This document shows, piece by piece, positions 17,747-26,731 of a stretch of 64,000 bases of DNA. This DNA comes from an uncultured Collinsella sp. (GTDB lineage Bacteria > Actinomycetota > Coriobacteriia > Coriobacteriales > Coriobacteriaceae): assembly GCA_959602645.1 (NCBI GenBank), contig CAUGTZ010000001.1, positions 1 through 64,000 of the forward strand, in the 5' to 3' direction. A program made the translations under genes and the position numbers. Numbering within the stretch: the first letter of the stretch is position 1; each line of letters starts with the position of its first letter. The notes beneath the pieces were generated by a model, which was not told the DNA's origin, ran no database searches, and saw nothing but the letters and a program-made list of their open reading frames with translations.

Positions 17747-17824
17747 CTAATTTGCGACGAAGAAATCAAGCGCCTAGAGAACCTCATGCCTTCGCTCGCA
17801 GATTTGGATTTGCCCGAGAAGTAA
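17747..17824 (+). pseudogene. Short C-terminal coding remnant
   Basis: A frame reading CDEEIKRLENLMPSLADLDL then PEK and a stop has good protein character but no start codon; an in-frame TAG lies just upstream. It looks like the tail end of a lost gene. Nothing else supports it. Confidence 0.3.
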
Positions 17825-17958
17825 AGCACCCCTCCCCCATGTAACCATCCTGTAAATCATAGCGGCGCACTCGAGTTTTACCGTGATGCGGTCGCGCCTG
17901 ACGCTGCACTGTGCTAAAGTATCCCGAACGTTCAAACGACTACGAGGGGAACTAGAAG

Positions 17959-19083
17959 ATGGCACGTGTGCACAACTTCTCAGCTGGCCCGGCCGCGCTG
18001 CCTACCAGCGTGCTCGCCGAGATCGCCGACGAGATGATGGACTACCACGGTTGCGGCATGTCCGTGCTCGAGATGAGCCATCGATCTAGCATGTACCAGC
18101 AGATCATCGACGACGCCGAGGCAACCCTGCGCCGCCTGCTGAGCATCCCCGATAACTACCGTGTTCTGTTTTTGCAGGGCGGCGCCACGCTGCAGTTTGC
18201 GGGCATCCCGATGAACCTCATGCGCCGCGGCCGCGCCGGCTACGTCGTGACCGGCAACTTCGCCAACAAGGCGTACAAGGAAGCCGCCAAGTACGGCGAG
18301 GCCGTGCTGCTCGCGAGCTCCGAGGACGCCAATTTCGACCGCATTCCCGCCATGGCCGACATCAACGCGCGCATTGCCGCCGAGGCCGCGGACGGCGGGC
18401 TCGACTACGTCTACATCTGCCAGAACAACACCATCTTCGGCACCATGTTCCACGAGCTGCCCGATTGCGGCGACGTGCCGCTGGTCGCCGATGTCTCGAG
18501 CTGCTTTTTGTCGCAGCCGCTCGACGTCGAGCGCTACGGACTCATCTACGCCGGCGCTCAGAAAAACGCCGGCGCCGCGGGCGTGACCGTGGTCATCGTG
18601 CGCGACGATCTCATCGCAGATGGCCCCGCCTTTGCGCAGACGCCGCAGTACATGGACCTTAAGACCCAGACCGCCAAGGGCTCCATGCTCAACACGCCTA
18701 ACACCTTTGGCATCTACGTATGCGGCAAGGTGTTCCATTGGGTGGAGCAGACCGGCGGGCTCGCAACCATGGCCGAGCGCAACTGGGCCAAAGCCAACCT
18801 GCTCTATGACCTGCTCGAGCACAGCGAGCTGTTCCATGGCGCCACGCAGGCCGACAGCCGCTCCATCGCCAACGTCACCTTCCGCACCGGCGACGCCGAG
18901 CTCGACGCGGCCTTTGTCGCAGGCGCGGCCAAGCACCAGATTCAAAACGTCAAGGGCCATCGCCTGGTGGGCGGCATGCGCGCCAGCGTCTACAACGCCG
19001 TAACCATGGAAGACGTGCAGGCACTTGCCTCGTACATGAAGGACTTCGAAGCGCAGCATAGTTTGAGTCCGCGATCTAACTAG
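17959..19083 (+). CDS. serC: Phosphoserine aminotransferase
   Basis: PLP enzyme making phosphoserine from phosphohydroxypyruvate and glutamate, second step of serine synthesis. The 374-residue protein starts with NFSAGPAALP, the family signature, and has the PLP lysine in GLIYAGAQKNAGAAG near residue 199. GAGGGG lies 9-10 nt upstream of the ATG. serA follows 72 nt downstream on the same strand, so the pair is probably one operon ended by the terminator at 20359. Confidence 0.95.
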   Translation: MARVHNFSAGPAALPTSVLAEIADEMMDYHGCGMSVLEMSHRSSMYQQIIDDAEATLRRLLSIPDNYRVLFLQGGATLQFAGIPMNLMRRGRAGYVVTGNFANKAYKEAAKYGEAVLLASSEDANFDRIPAMADINARIAAEAADGGLDYVYICQNNTIFGTMFHELPDCGDVPLVADVSSCFLSQPLDVERYGLIYAGAQKNAGAAGVTVVIVRDDLIADGPAFAQTPQYMDLKTQTAKGSMLNTPNTFGIYVCGKVFHWVEQTGGLATMAERNWAKANLLYDLLEHSELFHGATQADSRSIANVTFRTGDAELDAAFVAGAAKHQIQNVKGHRLVGGMRASVYNAVTMEDVQALASYMKDFEAQHSLSPRSN

Positions 19084-19155
19084 CCCGCAACGCGCGGGCC
19101 GACCAGCCATCTCAAACCACCCTGTTTAGATCAAAACCTGCTAAGGAGTTTTTCC

Positions 19156-20319
19156 ATGCGTAAGATTAAGACTATCGACGACATCACCAAAGACGGCAAA
19201 GTCGAGTTTGGCGAGGGCTACGAGTTTGTGGGCACCGCCGAGGAGGCCGACGCCATCCTGATGCGCTCCACCGACCTGCACGGCTACGAGCTGCCCGAGG
19301 GCATCCGCGCCATCGCCCGCTGCGGCGCCGGCGTCAACAACATCCCCGTCGAGGAGTACGCCAAGAAGGGCGTCGTCGTCTTTAACTCCCCCGGTGCCAA
19401 CAGCAACGCCGTCAAGGAGCTCGTCCTGGGCATGCTGGTGCTTTCGAGCCGCGGCGTCGTGCAGTCGATGAACTGGGTGCGCAACAACGCCGACGACCCC
19501 GAGATTCAGGTCGATGCCGAAAAGGCCAAGAAGGCCTTTGTGGGCCGCGAGCTCAAGGGCAAGCGCATCGGTGTCATCGGTCTGGGCAACGTGGGCTCCA
19601 AGGTCGCCAACGCCTGTGTCGATCTGGGCATGGACGTCTACGGCTACGACCCGTTCATTTCCGTCGAGCACGCATGGGTGCTGAGTCGTGAGGTGCAGCG
19701 CGTGGGCACGCTCGAGGACCTCTGCCGCGGCTGCGACTACCTCACCGTGCACGTGCCCAGCAAGGCCGATACCATCGGCATGATCAGCACCGAGCAGATC
19801 GACCTGCTGGCCCCGGACGCCGTGCTCATCAACTACGCGCGCGAGACCATCATTGACGAGGACGCCGTCGACGCCGCCCTGCGCGCGGGCAAGCTCAGCT
19901 GGTTTAGCTGCGACTTTGCCACGCCCAAGACCGTCAAGATGCCCAACACGTTTATCACCACGCATTCGGGCGCCGGCACCGGCGAGGCCGAGGCCAACTG
20001 CGCCGACATGGCCATCAGCGAGCTCAAGGATTACCTGGAAAACGGCAACATCGCGCACAGCGTCAACTACCCCGCCTGCAGCATGGGCAAGGCGCGCGCC
20101 GCAAGCCGCATTGCCTGCCTGCATGCCAACGTGCCCAACATGATCGGCCAGATCACGGCCATTCTCGCCAAGGACAACGCCAACGTGCAGCGCATGACCA
20201 ACGAGTCCGCTGGCGAGAACGCCTACACCATGTTCGACACCGATGAGCACCTGGACGGCAGCACGATCGAGGCACTTAAGCAAATTCCGTCGATGTATCG
20301 TGTGCGCGTGATTAAATAG
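19156..20319 (+). CDS. serA: D-3-phosphoglycerate dehydrogenase
   Basis: NAD-dependent oxidation of 3-phosphoglycerate, first committed step of serine synthesis. The 387-residue protein is of the short type with a C-terminal ACT domain (about residues 315-387, IACLHANVPNMIGQITAIL) but no intervening domain. The Rossmann motif GVIGLGNVGSKVAN is at about residue 139; the catalytic His lies in ITTHSGAGTGEAE. The ACT domain implies serine feedback. AAGGAG is 7 nt before the ATG. Second gene of the serC-serA unit. Confidence 0.95.
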   Translation: MRKIKTIDDITKDGKVEFGEGYEFVGTAEEADAILMRSTDLHGYELPEGIRAIARCGAGVNNIPVEEYAKKGVVVFNSPGANSNAVKELVLGMLVLSSRGVVQSMNWVRNNADDPEIQVDAEKAKKAFVGRELKGKRIGVIGLGNVGSKVANACVDLGMDVYGYDPFISVEHAWVLSREVQRVGTLEDLCRGCDYLTVHVPSKADTIGMISTEQIDLLAPDAVLINYARETIIDEDAVDAALRAGKLSWFSCDFATPKTVKMPNTFITTHSGAGTGEAEANCADMAISELKDYLENGNIAHSVNYPACSMGKARAASRIACLHANVPNMIGQITAILAKDNANVQRMTNESAGENAYTMFDTDEHLDGSTIEALKQIPSMYRVRVIK

Positions 20320-20358
20320 CGCCGGCGCCAATCCTGCCAGACAGACCACGAAGCCCAT

Positions 20359-20395
20359 TCGGCCCCCGTTTTCACGAAACGGGGGCCGATTTTGT
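20359..20395 (+). terminator. Terminator of serC-serA
   Basis: TCGGCCCCCGTTT and AAACGGGGGCCGA form a perfect 13-bp stem with a 5-nt loop, followed by TTTTG. Confidence 0.9.
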
Positions 20396-20666
20396 TGCTC
20401 CGGACGACTTTAAAATGATACCCAGAACAAGTTTTTTCAGATAATCGATAGTGAGGCTCAAGTCGCTAAGCACACCCGCTTTGATAAACAGCTTTATCAG
20501 GGACTTTAGTAGGTAAAAATCGATCTCTATGTGCCGAATGTAAGTTGACTGTCCATTTTCCGAAACAACTTATTCTAGATAGCATTTTTAAGGCCCCTCC
20601 AAGGCGAAATATAAGTCTTTTTGTGACCAAAACTCTAGTCCGCGCGACCGTTTTCCACCCGCGCGG
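20396..20666. other. AT-richer gap before the accessory gene
   Basis: No gene, RNA fold or repeat was recognised. Composition is clearly more AT-rich than the flanking serA, which fits a foreign insertion boundary (inference). Confidence 0.4.
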
Positions 20667-21716
20667 CTACATTCCTGCCCAATCGATAAAAATCTCCTCA
20701 CGAAGCCGCCGTTCGAGCTCCTGCTGTCGCGGCGTCTTGTCTTTCAGCGGCACATCGAGATAGGACATGATGAGCTCCATCACCACGCGGAAGGCATCGG
20801 AGTCGGCCAGCTGACCATAGGTCATCAGAATGACGGGGTATCTCATCGCTTGCAGCGCCGTCGTTCGATCGGAGTCCGAAATCTTGGATTCAATGGATCC
20901 GTGAATGGCTTTACCCTGGCATTCAACCAGACACTCTCGGCTGCCGTCCTTATTTGCCAGCAGGATATCGGCATAGCGCCTATCAAGCCCCGAAATCAGG
21001 CGGGCGCTGTGCGTCAAGCGAATCTCGACGTTATTGGTAAGGCGCAGCCCTTCGCCGCCGCGCAACCTCGTAAGGCCAAACAGCATCGAAGCCTGGACCT
21101 CGAGCGGCGATGCCGCCACCCCCGTAATGCATTTCGCGGCTCGTATGAACGTTTTAGCGCCGCGGAGCCCCCGGACCTTATCGACGAACTCTGTAAGCTC
21201 AGAGAGCTCGATCAAGGGAGGTCGTTTCCACAAGTCCGTTGGATTCCCCGAGACATCCTTTACGTTTTCCCAGCCCGACCGTGCGTCACTCCATCGGCTC
21301 CCATATGCCTGCTCAAGTGCCGACTTTACCTGAGGCGCAATCTTGCACACGGCAAAGGTGCCGCACATCTCATACATGCACATGATTAGACGCTCGTTTG
21401 AGACCGAGGAAGCCAGAGTCAGCAGGGTAAAGAGTGGGGACGCAACATCGAGGCCAAACTCCGTCTGCCGCACGGAATCAAACGGCCTCTCCCCGTTCCA
21501 AACATGCCTGACAATGCGATCGCCCTTACGTCCGCAGCTGCCCTGCGCCAACACGTGTAACGGGGTGCCCAGGAAATGCGTGACGAGCGGATGCTCACAT
21601 AGGTGCTCCCTGCGCGGATCGTCCGCAGAATCGGGCAGGTCCGGCATTATTGCCAAGACCTGTGGAGGTATCCGGTGATACCGAAAGGCAGATATGTCGC
21701 ACAGCATGTCGTCCAT
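20667..21716 (-). CDS. AbiEi-like / restriction-endonuclease-fold accessory protein (copy 1)
   Basis: Not a named family, but the layout matches actinobacterial proteins with an AbiEi-type N-terminal region and a DUF559/Vsr-like nuclease C-terminus. The N-terminal half has HVLAQ..., HVWNG and a DVASPLFTLLTLAS segment; the C-terminal half starts at SPLEVQASMLFGL and then shows RYADILLANKD, CLVECQGKAIH and LQAMRYPVILMTY, placed like the D...ExQ/K catalytic strand of a PD-(D/E)XK nuclease. It aligns by eye with the protein at 30160. The start is uncertain: ATG at 21716 is preferred; 21707 and a TTG at 21764 are possible. Lower GC than its neighbours suggests transfer. Confidence 0.6.
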   Translation of the reverse strand: MDDMLCDISAFRYHRIPPQVLAIMPDLPDSADDPRREHLCEHPLVTHFLGTPLHVLAQGSCGRKGDRIVRHVWNGERPFDSVRQTEFGLDVASPLFTLLTLASSVSNERLIMCMYEMCGTFAVCKIAPQVKSALEQAYGSRWSDARSGWENVKDVSGNPTDLWKRPPLIELSELTEFVDKVRGLRGAKTFIRAAKCITGVAASPLEVQASMLFGLTRLRGGEGLRLTNNVEIRLTHSARLISGLDRRYADILLANKDGSRECLVECQGKAIHGSIESKISDSDRTTALQAMRYPVILMTYGQLADSDAFRVVMELIMSYLDVPLKDKTPRQQELERRLREEIFIDWAGM

Positions 21717-21870
21717 GAAGGGTACGTACCCGCTGCGTCGCTTGTAAACCCGCTCGGACGGCAAACGCGCTGGCTCGGCCTGCGAACGGTAAATACTGCC
21801 ACGCCCACGTCGCGGATCTCACAGGAGGCTTACAATCGGTTTGGAAAGCAAACTGATTGTGAGGTTGCAT

Positions 21871-23091
21871 ATGGTTGATGAGGACTTTGCCTGGCGGCTT
21901 GCGCAGGAGCTTGTGCGGATCGACAGCTCAGACCCGGGCGCGTATGAGGATGAAATTGAGCGCTTCATTAAGAGGCTCATTGAGCAGCAGCTGGCACAAC
22001 TTGATAGTTCTGCGCTCGATGCCGTGCAGATTGAAGAGCTCGAAGTGCTGCCCGGGCGCCGCAACCTTAAAGTCACCGTGCCGGGCCAAAGCGACGAGCC
22101 GCGGCTGATCTATATCTGCCACATGGATACCGTCACCTTGGGCGATGGCTGGGACGCAGACATCGCACCGCTTGGGGCGGTTGTGCGCGACGATAAACTC
22201 TATGGCCGCGGTGCCTGCGATATGAAGGGTGGCCTGGCCTGCGCCATTGCCGCACTGGTCCATACGCTCGAGCGCGTGGCGGCGGATGGCGCGCTGCCAC
22301 GCCGCGGCTTTTCGCTCATCTGCTCGGTCGACGAGGAAGACTTCATGCGCGGCTCAGAGGCCGCGATCGATGCTGGCTGGGTCGGCTCGCGCGAATGGGT
22401 GCTGGACACCGAGCCCACCGACGGGCAGATCCAGGTGGCGCACAAGGGTCGCACGTGGTTCGAGATCGAGATGGCCGGCGTCACGGCTCATGCAAGCCAG
22501 CCTTGGAAGGGCGCCGACGCCGTCGCCGCCATAGCCGAGGTCGTGTGCTCGCTTCGTCGCACGTTTGCGACGCTGCCTTTACATGAGGAGCTGGGGCCAT
22601 CGACCATCACGTTTGGACAGATCGAGGGTGGCTACCGTCCCTATGTCGTGCCCGACCACGCTAAGGTCTGGGTCGATATGCGCCTGACCCCGCCGACCGA
22701 TACGGCCGCCGCGACGCGCATGGTAGAGCAGGCCATTGTCGCCGCCGAAGCCGCGGTCCCAGGCTGCCATGGAAGCTATACCGTGACAGGCGACCGCCCC
22801 GCCATCGAGCGCGATCCGGCCTCTCCCCTTCTAGCTGCGCTCAAGTGCACAGCAGACGATGTGACGGGCACGGACACGACCGTCGGCTTCTTTACCGGCT
22901 ACACCGACACTGCCGTCATTGCCGGCAAGACAGGCAACCGCAATTGTATGAGCTACGGCCCCGGCTCGTTGGCGCTCGCGCACAAGCCCAACGAGTATGT
23001 GCCCCATGCCGATATCGTTCGCTGCCAAAACGTGCTCATCGCGCTTGCCGATAACACGCTCTGGGACGCAAGCGGCCAAGTTGGGGCATAA
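21871..23091 (+). CDS. M20-family metallopeptidase/deacylase (ArgE/DapE type)
   Basis: Zinc-dependent hydrolase of the ArgE/DapE/CPG2 group, 406 residues; substrate not decided by sequence. Metal ligands lie in YICHMDTV (about residue 88), GRGACDMKGG (about 112) and SVDEEDFMRGSE (about 150), and the final histidine in LALAHKPNEYV. The dimerisation domain lies between about 195 and 300. The ATG at 21871 has GAGG 6 nt upstream; TACAAT at 21830-21835 may be the -10 box of a short leader. It is divergent from the accessory gene at 20667 and 39 nt ahead of the DUF1015-like gene. Confidence 0.87.
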   Translation: MVDEDFAWRLAQELVRIDSSDPGAYEDEIERFIKRLIEQQLAQLDSSALDAVQIEELEVLPGRRNLKVTVPGQSDEPRLIYICHMDTVTLGDGWDADIAPLGAVVRDDKLYGRGACDMKGGLACAIAALVHTLERVAADGALPRRGFSLICSVDEEDFMRGSEAAIDAGWVGSREWVLDTEPTDGQIQVAHKGRTWFEIEMAGVTAHASQPWKGADAVAAIAEVVCSLRRTFATLPLHEELGPSTITFGQIEGGYRPYVVPDHAKVWVDMRLTPPTDTAAATRMVEQAIVAAEAAVPGCHGSYTVTGDRPAIERDPASPLLAALKCTADDVTGTDTTVGFFTGYTDTAVIAGKTGNRNCMSYGPGSLALAHKPNEYVPHADIVRCQNVLIALADNTLWDASGQVGA

Positions 23092-23130
23092 TAAGCCGCG
23101 AACAAACCGACTCGCGCGTTAGGACCGCCC

Positions 23131-23811
23131 ATGAAAGCACTTCCGTTTCCCTGCATCCGCCCAGCTCAGGACCGCGTGCTCGAGGCGCTGCCTGCGATGG
23201 GCGGTATCCTGAGCGGCAACGACGCCCTGCGCGGCGCCATTGCTGACGGCCTAATGCTCAAGGATCCAGGCGCGGCGTATTACGTGTACGAGTGTTCGGG
23301 AGAGCTGGGACGCGTGACGGGCGTTGTGGCAATTTGCCCGGTTGGTGTACTGACGGACGACAACGCGTCCTCCGCAGATGCGGCCGCAGCCGCCCGCGCA
23401 ATCGCCGAGCTTAAGGTGCAGCCTCGCCCTGTAACGCTCGCCTACGAAGCCTCGCCCGTCATGGATATCATCCTCGGCGCCGCCAAAGAAGGCGCGTCGC
23501 TCTATGCCGTCACCGACCCCGCCGGCATTACGCACCGTGTGTGGGAGGTCAAGCGCGAGGACGCCGTTGCTGCCATCCGTGCCATGCTCGATCAGGCACC
23601 CGACCCCGTGTTCGCCGGTGACTCCGCCTATGCCGCCGCACTGGCTGGGGCATCGCAGATTCTGGCCGATGAGGCCCGTGCCGCCGGAACGCACACCGGC
23701 AAAGAGCCGTTCAACTTTGCCGTAGCTGCGCTCTTCCCCGCCGCGCAGGTCAGCGGCGGCGCGCCGCAGGTTCCGACGGGTCTGCTCACTCACCAGATCT
23801 CACGGTTCTAG
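23131..23811 (+). CDS. Shortened, degenerate DUF1015-like protein
   Basis: 226 residues with the order of features of DUF1015 proteins but about half the usual length. Visible matches: PFPCIRPAQD at the N-terminus, AYYVYECSGELGRVTGVV, ITHRVWEV (the H-x-lW strand), VFAGDSAYAAAL in the place of the conserved YIADGHHRYxxA, and EPFNFAVAALFPAAQ near the end. The HHR histidines are replaced, so the original activity is probably lost or altered. In many anaerobes a full DUF1015 gene accompanies serC-serA; here it lies about 2.8 kb downstream of them. AGGA is 6-7 nt before the ATG. Confidence 0.65.
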   Translation: MKALPFPCIRPAQDRVLEALPAMGGILSGNDALRGAIADGLMLKDPGAAYYVYECSGELGRVTGVVAICPVGVLTDDNASSADAAAAARAIAELKVQPRPVTLAYEASPVMDIILGAAKEGASLYAVTDPAGITHRVWEVKREDAVAAIRAMLDQAPDPVFAGDSAYAAALAGASQILADEARAAGTHTGKEPFNFAVAALFPAAQVSGGAPQVPTGLLTHQISRF

Positions 23812-23856
23812 CGGACTCAAACGCGAAGCTGGAAAACCCAGCATCCAAACAAACAA

Positions 23857-23895
23857 GGGGCGGGGATGCAATGCCCGTGCATGCATCCCCGCCCC
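23857..23895. terminator. Bidirectional terminator
   Basis: GGGGCGGGGATGCA and TGCATCCCCGCCCC form a perfect 14-bp stem between two convergent genes; T-rich runs lie on both sides. Confidence 0.8.
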
Positions 23896-23942
23896 TTTCG
23901 CATCAAACAATTTCGCCGGCAAACCGCGCCGCAACGCCAGCG

Positions 23943-24578
23943 CTACCCGCGCTGCGGGCCTACTGCCGCTACAAGCGGTTCAAGCCCCAGCTCGCGCGCG
24001 TAATCCTCCTGCGTAAAGACTTCGACCAACTCAAACGTGTCGGATTCGTCGTCAAACGCAAAGTGCAGCACCGAGCAGTTGCCCGGCACGCGATCGCGCT
24101 CGTCGGCCGCCGCACCCTTCACGTGATCCATAAACTCCTTGATAGCCGAGCCATGGCTTACCGCGAGCACACACGTATAGTCCGGACGCTGCATGAGTTC
24201 GGTCAGCGTCGCCACCATGCGCTCGCGCACCTGGATCTGGCCCTCGCCGCCAAATTGACGATAGAAATCGCGCCACGGGCGCTCGGGCATGAGCATCACG
24301 CGCTCGGCCTCAAAGTCGCCAAAGAACCACTCACGCAGGCCGTCCAGGCGCTCGTACGCCAAGCCCGGCCACAAGTTGGCGATAGTCTGCTCGGTGCGAT
24401 GAAGCGTGGAGGTGTAGGCATGATCGGGCTCAATGCCGCGCGCACGTAAAAACATGCCGGCGCGCGCCGCCTGGTCGCAACCCAACTGCGTAAGCGGCGA
24501 ATCACTCCACCCCTGAATGATACGCTTAAGGTTGAATATCGTCTGTCCATGACGGACCAGATACAGATCTTTATTCAT
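23943..24578 (-). CDS. Histidine phosphatase family protein (phosphoglycerate mutase-like), copy 1
   Basis: 211-residue member of the histidine phosphatase superfamily. The phospho-acceptor motif LVRHGQTIFN is at residue 6 and the second histidine in AVSHGSAIKEF at about 150. This group includes cofactor-dependent phosphoglycerate mutase, CobC and broad-specificity phosphatases; the sequence does not decide. The start at 24578 has AAAGGA 5-6 nt upstream. It lies 17 nt behind a paralogue on the same strand, so the two are co-transcribed and arose by tandem duplication. Confidence 0.88.
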   Translation of the reverse strand: MNKDLYLVRHGQTIFNLKRIIQGWSDSPLTQLGCDQAARAGMFLRARGIEPDHAYTSTLHRTEQTIANLWPGLAYERLDGLREWFFGDFEAERVMLMPERPWRDFYRQFGGEGQIQVRERMVATLTELMQRPDYTCVLAVSHGSAIKEFMDHVKGAAADERDRVPGNCSVLHFAFDDESDTFELVEVFTQEDYARELGLEPLVAAVGPQRG

Positions 24579-24595
24579 AGGGGTCCTTTCGTTCG

Positions 24596-25138
24596 TTACC
24601 AGCCCAAGAGCGAAAACGCCCCGTCGCAATAGCCAAAATGAAGCACGGCACCGTTGTCGGGCAGCTCTCCCCCGCCAGTCACATACTCAAGAAACTCCTG
24701 GCAGGCTGAGCCATGGGAAACCGCCAGCACGCAGTCGTGCTGCGGCCTGGCCATGATGCGGGACAGCGCCGCGACCATGCGCGACTGAAGCTGCACTTCC
24801 GACTCGCCGCCAAAGGCCACCGGATAATCGCCCCAGGGCTGCGGCGGCATCTCGCGATTTGATGTGCCCTCCAGCGAGCCAAAATGCCACTCACGCAGGT
24901 CATCGACCAGCTCAATGGAACGGCCCTCGCCAACGATAAGCTCGGCCGTATGCCGCGCCCGGCCCAACGGCGAGGAATACACATGATCAAAGGCCACGCC
25001 ACGCGCCGCAAACGCCGTACGCGCCGTCAGCGCCTGCTCGCGCCCACGCGCCGTAAGCGGCGAATCGTGCCAGCCCTGCAAAATGCTCTGCACATTGAGC
25101 TCAGTCTGCCCATGCCGCACCAAATACAGATCTGCCAC
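24596..25138 (-). CDS. Histidine phosphatase family protein, copy 2
   Basis: 180-residue paralogue of the downstream gene: LVRHGQTELN at residue 5, REWHFGSLEG at about 78 and AVSHGSACQEF at about 138. The start is a GTG at 25138 with GAGGGGAGG 4 nt upstream; frames further upstream run through repeat R1 and are not coding. It is shorter than copy 1 at the C-terminus. First gene of the two-gene unit. Confidence 0.88.
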   Translation of the reverse strand: MADLYLVRHGQTELNVQSILQGWHDSPLTARGREQALTARTAFAARGVAFDHVYSSPLGRARHTAELIVGEGRSIELVDDLREWHFGSLEGTSNREMPPQPWGDYPVAFGGESEVQLQSRMVAALSRIMARPQHDCVLAVSHGSACQEFLEYVTGGGELPDNGAVLHFGYCDGAFSLLGW

Positions 25139-25153
25139 ACACCCTCCCCTCGT

Positions 25154-25190
25154 ACCACCACAAAGGGGACAGGAGCCTTTGTGGTGATTT
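25154..25190 (+). repeat. Repeat R1 copy e
   Basis: ACCACCACAAAGG pairs with CCTTTGTGGTGAT with one change. It lies between the nitroreductase stop codon and the histidine phosphatase start, 16 nt before the GTG. Confidence 0.75.
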
Positions 25191-25221
25191 TGCCGCCGGA
25201 TTGCACCGCAACGACGCACAA

Positions 25222-25893
25222 CTACAGCAGCACGTCGGCAAGCGGACGCTTGGGTACGTGGTGCACCTGCGCCTCGTCGCGCCAATAATTGATGGAGCCG
25301 TCGGGGTTGGAATCGATCGCATCGATCACCTGTGTCTCGGCCGGAACGCCAAACGCCATGATCAGCTTGAGCTCATACTTGTCGTTATTGAGCCCCATGG
25401 CTTCGATCGCGCGGGGCGTAAAGGCCTTGAACATGCAGGCTGCCACCTCGGGCGTGGCGCTGCGGGCGGCGAGCATCATCGTCTGCGCGGCAATGCCCGT
25501 GTCGACCTCGGTAATGGGAGCGGCAGGCTTGCCCGGAACGGCGCGCTCGGCCAGAATCGCGATATAGCCGGTCGGGCGCTCACCCTCGGCAGGACCCGGC
25601 CAGTCCTTAAGTGCGCCGGCCCATGCGAGCTCGTCAAATACACGCGCGCAATCCTCGGCACCGCTCACCACGTGAAAACGCAGACGCTGAGCATTGGCAC
25701 CACACGGGGTCAGGTGCGCCAGTTCCGCCAGCTCGAGCAAAAACTCGCGCGGCACGCGCATGGACTCGTCAAAGCGACGGCACGTGCGGGCGCGACGAAC
25801 CAACGCATCAAACGCGTCCAAGCCGAGCTTTTCGCGGCCCTGCTTTGCCATCGATTCTGCGCTTACCGGCGCCGCGGGAACTGCTTCGTTCAT
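25222..25893 (-). CDS. Nitroreductase family protein
   Basis: 223-residue flavin-dependent oxidoreductase of the NfsA/FRP-like group, expected to bind FMN as a dimer and use NAD(P)H on nitro or quinone compounds; natural substrate unknown. It shows RRARTCRRFDESMRVPREFL at residue 32 and HLTPCGANAQRLRF at about 62, the usual FMN-phosphate and loop region. The ATG at 25893 lacks a strong ribosome binding site (GGGGG 3-4 nt upstream). No partner genes. Confidence 0.85.
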   Translation of the reverse strand: MNEAVPAAPVSAESMAKQGREKLGLDAFDALVRRARTCRRFDESMRVPREFLLELAELAHLTPCGANAQRLRFHVVSGAEDCARVFDELAWAGALKDWPGPAEGERPTGYIAILAERAVPGKPAAPITEVDTGIAAQTMMLAARSATPEVAACMFKAFTPRAIEAMGLNNDKYELKLIMAFGVPAETQVIDAIDSNPDGSINYWRDEAQVHHVPKRPLADVLL

Positions 25894-26128
25894 AGGGACC
25901 CCCAATACAAGCCAATTGTCCTTAGGAAAATCTAACCTAAAACGCAGGCAATAACGAACAGGGCTGCAATGTTCTACACCTGTTGAATAGAAAACCGCGA
26001 CGTGGGGAACAACGGAAACAATTCGGGACCTTTGGGTTACGTTTCGCCCTCCCCGACCCATACGCCAGCGCCTTTAAGCGATACTGGTTGTAACGATCAA
26101 GGCTTACGCCGCACGGAAAGGAGACGTT

Positions 26129-26731
26129 ATGGGTATCTTTAGGAACGATGACCAAAAATCGAGCCAGTTTGGATTTGACGAGAAAAGTATGGCGGGCAAA
26201 GCCGTCAAGGCCGTGCGCTGGATCTACGCCATCACGGGCGTCGTGGCGCTCATTGCTGGCATCGCGCTGCTTTTTGCACCCGCCAAGTCCCTCGTCTTTT
26301 TGACGACCGTCCTGGGTTTTTACTTTGTAATCACCGCTGCCATCAGGCTGTTCACTGCCATTTTTGAGCCGCTGCTGCCCACTGGCTGGCGCGTGACGAG
26401 CATCATCTCCAACCTACTCATTATCCTGGGCGGCGTCATAATCCTGCGCAACCAGGCCTTCTCGACCGCGACACTCACCACGATGGTGGTTATCGTGGCC
26501 GGCTTTGGCTGGATTGTCGAAGGTGTCATGTCCATTCTGGAGTCCGAGCTTTCGTCCAACCGCGCCCTTGCCATCCTGAGCGGTGCACTCTCCATCATCG
26601 CCGGCATGTTCGTGTTTATCTATCCGCTGTGGTCGGCCAAGATGCTTGTCATCTTTAGTGGCGCCGCGCTGCTGGTGTTTGGCGTAACGCTCATTGTTCG
26701 CGCCATTCAATTTGGCAAACTGGTGCACTAG
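26129..26731 (+). CDS. DUF308/HdeD-like membrane protein
   Basis: 200-residue protein with six hydrophobic segments beginning about residue 28 (IYAITGVVALIAGIALLFAP), in three helical pairs as in DUF308/HdeD proteins. The family is linked to acid or stress tolerance in some bacteria but its mechanism is unknown. AAGGAG lies 6 nt before the ATG. The stop codon touches the ATG of the next gene, so the two are translationally coupled. Confidence 0.85.
   Translation: MGIFRNDDQKSSQFGFDEKSMAGKAVKAVRWIYAITGVVALIAGIALLFAPAKSLVFLTTVLGFYFVITAAIRLFTAIFEPLLPTGWRVTSIISNLLIILGGVIILRNQAFSTATLTTMVVIVAGFGWIVEGVMSILESELSSNRALAILSGALSIIAGMFVFIYPLWSAKMLVIFSGAALLVFGVTLIVRAIQFGKLVH

Noticed and set aside
25139..25285. 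N-terminal extension of histidine phosphatase copy 2
   Set aside because: It reads through repeat R1; the GTG at 25138 follows GAGGGGAGG directly.
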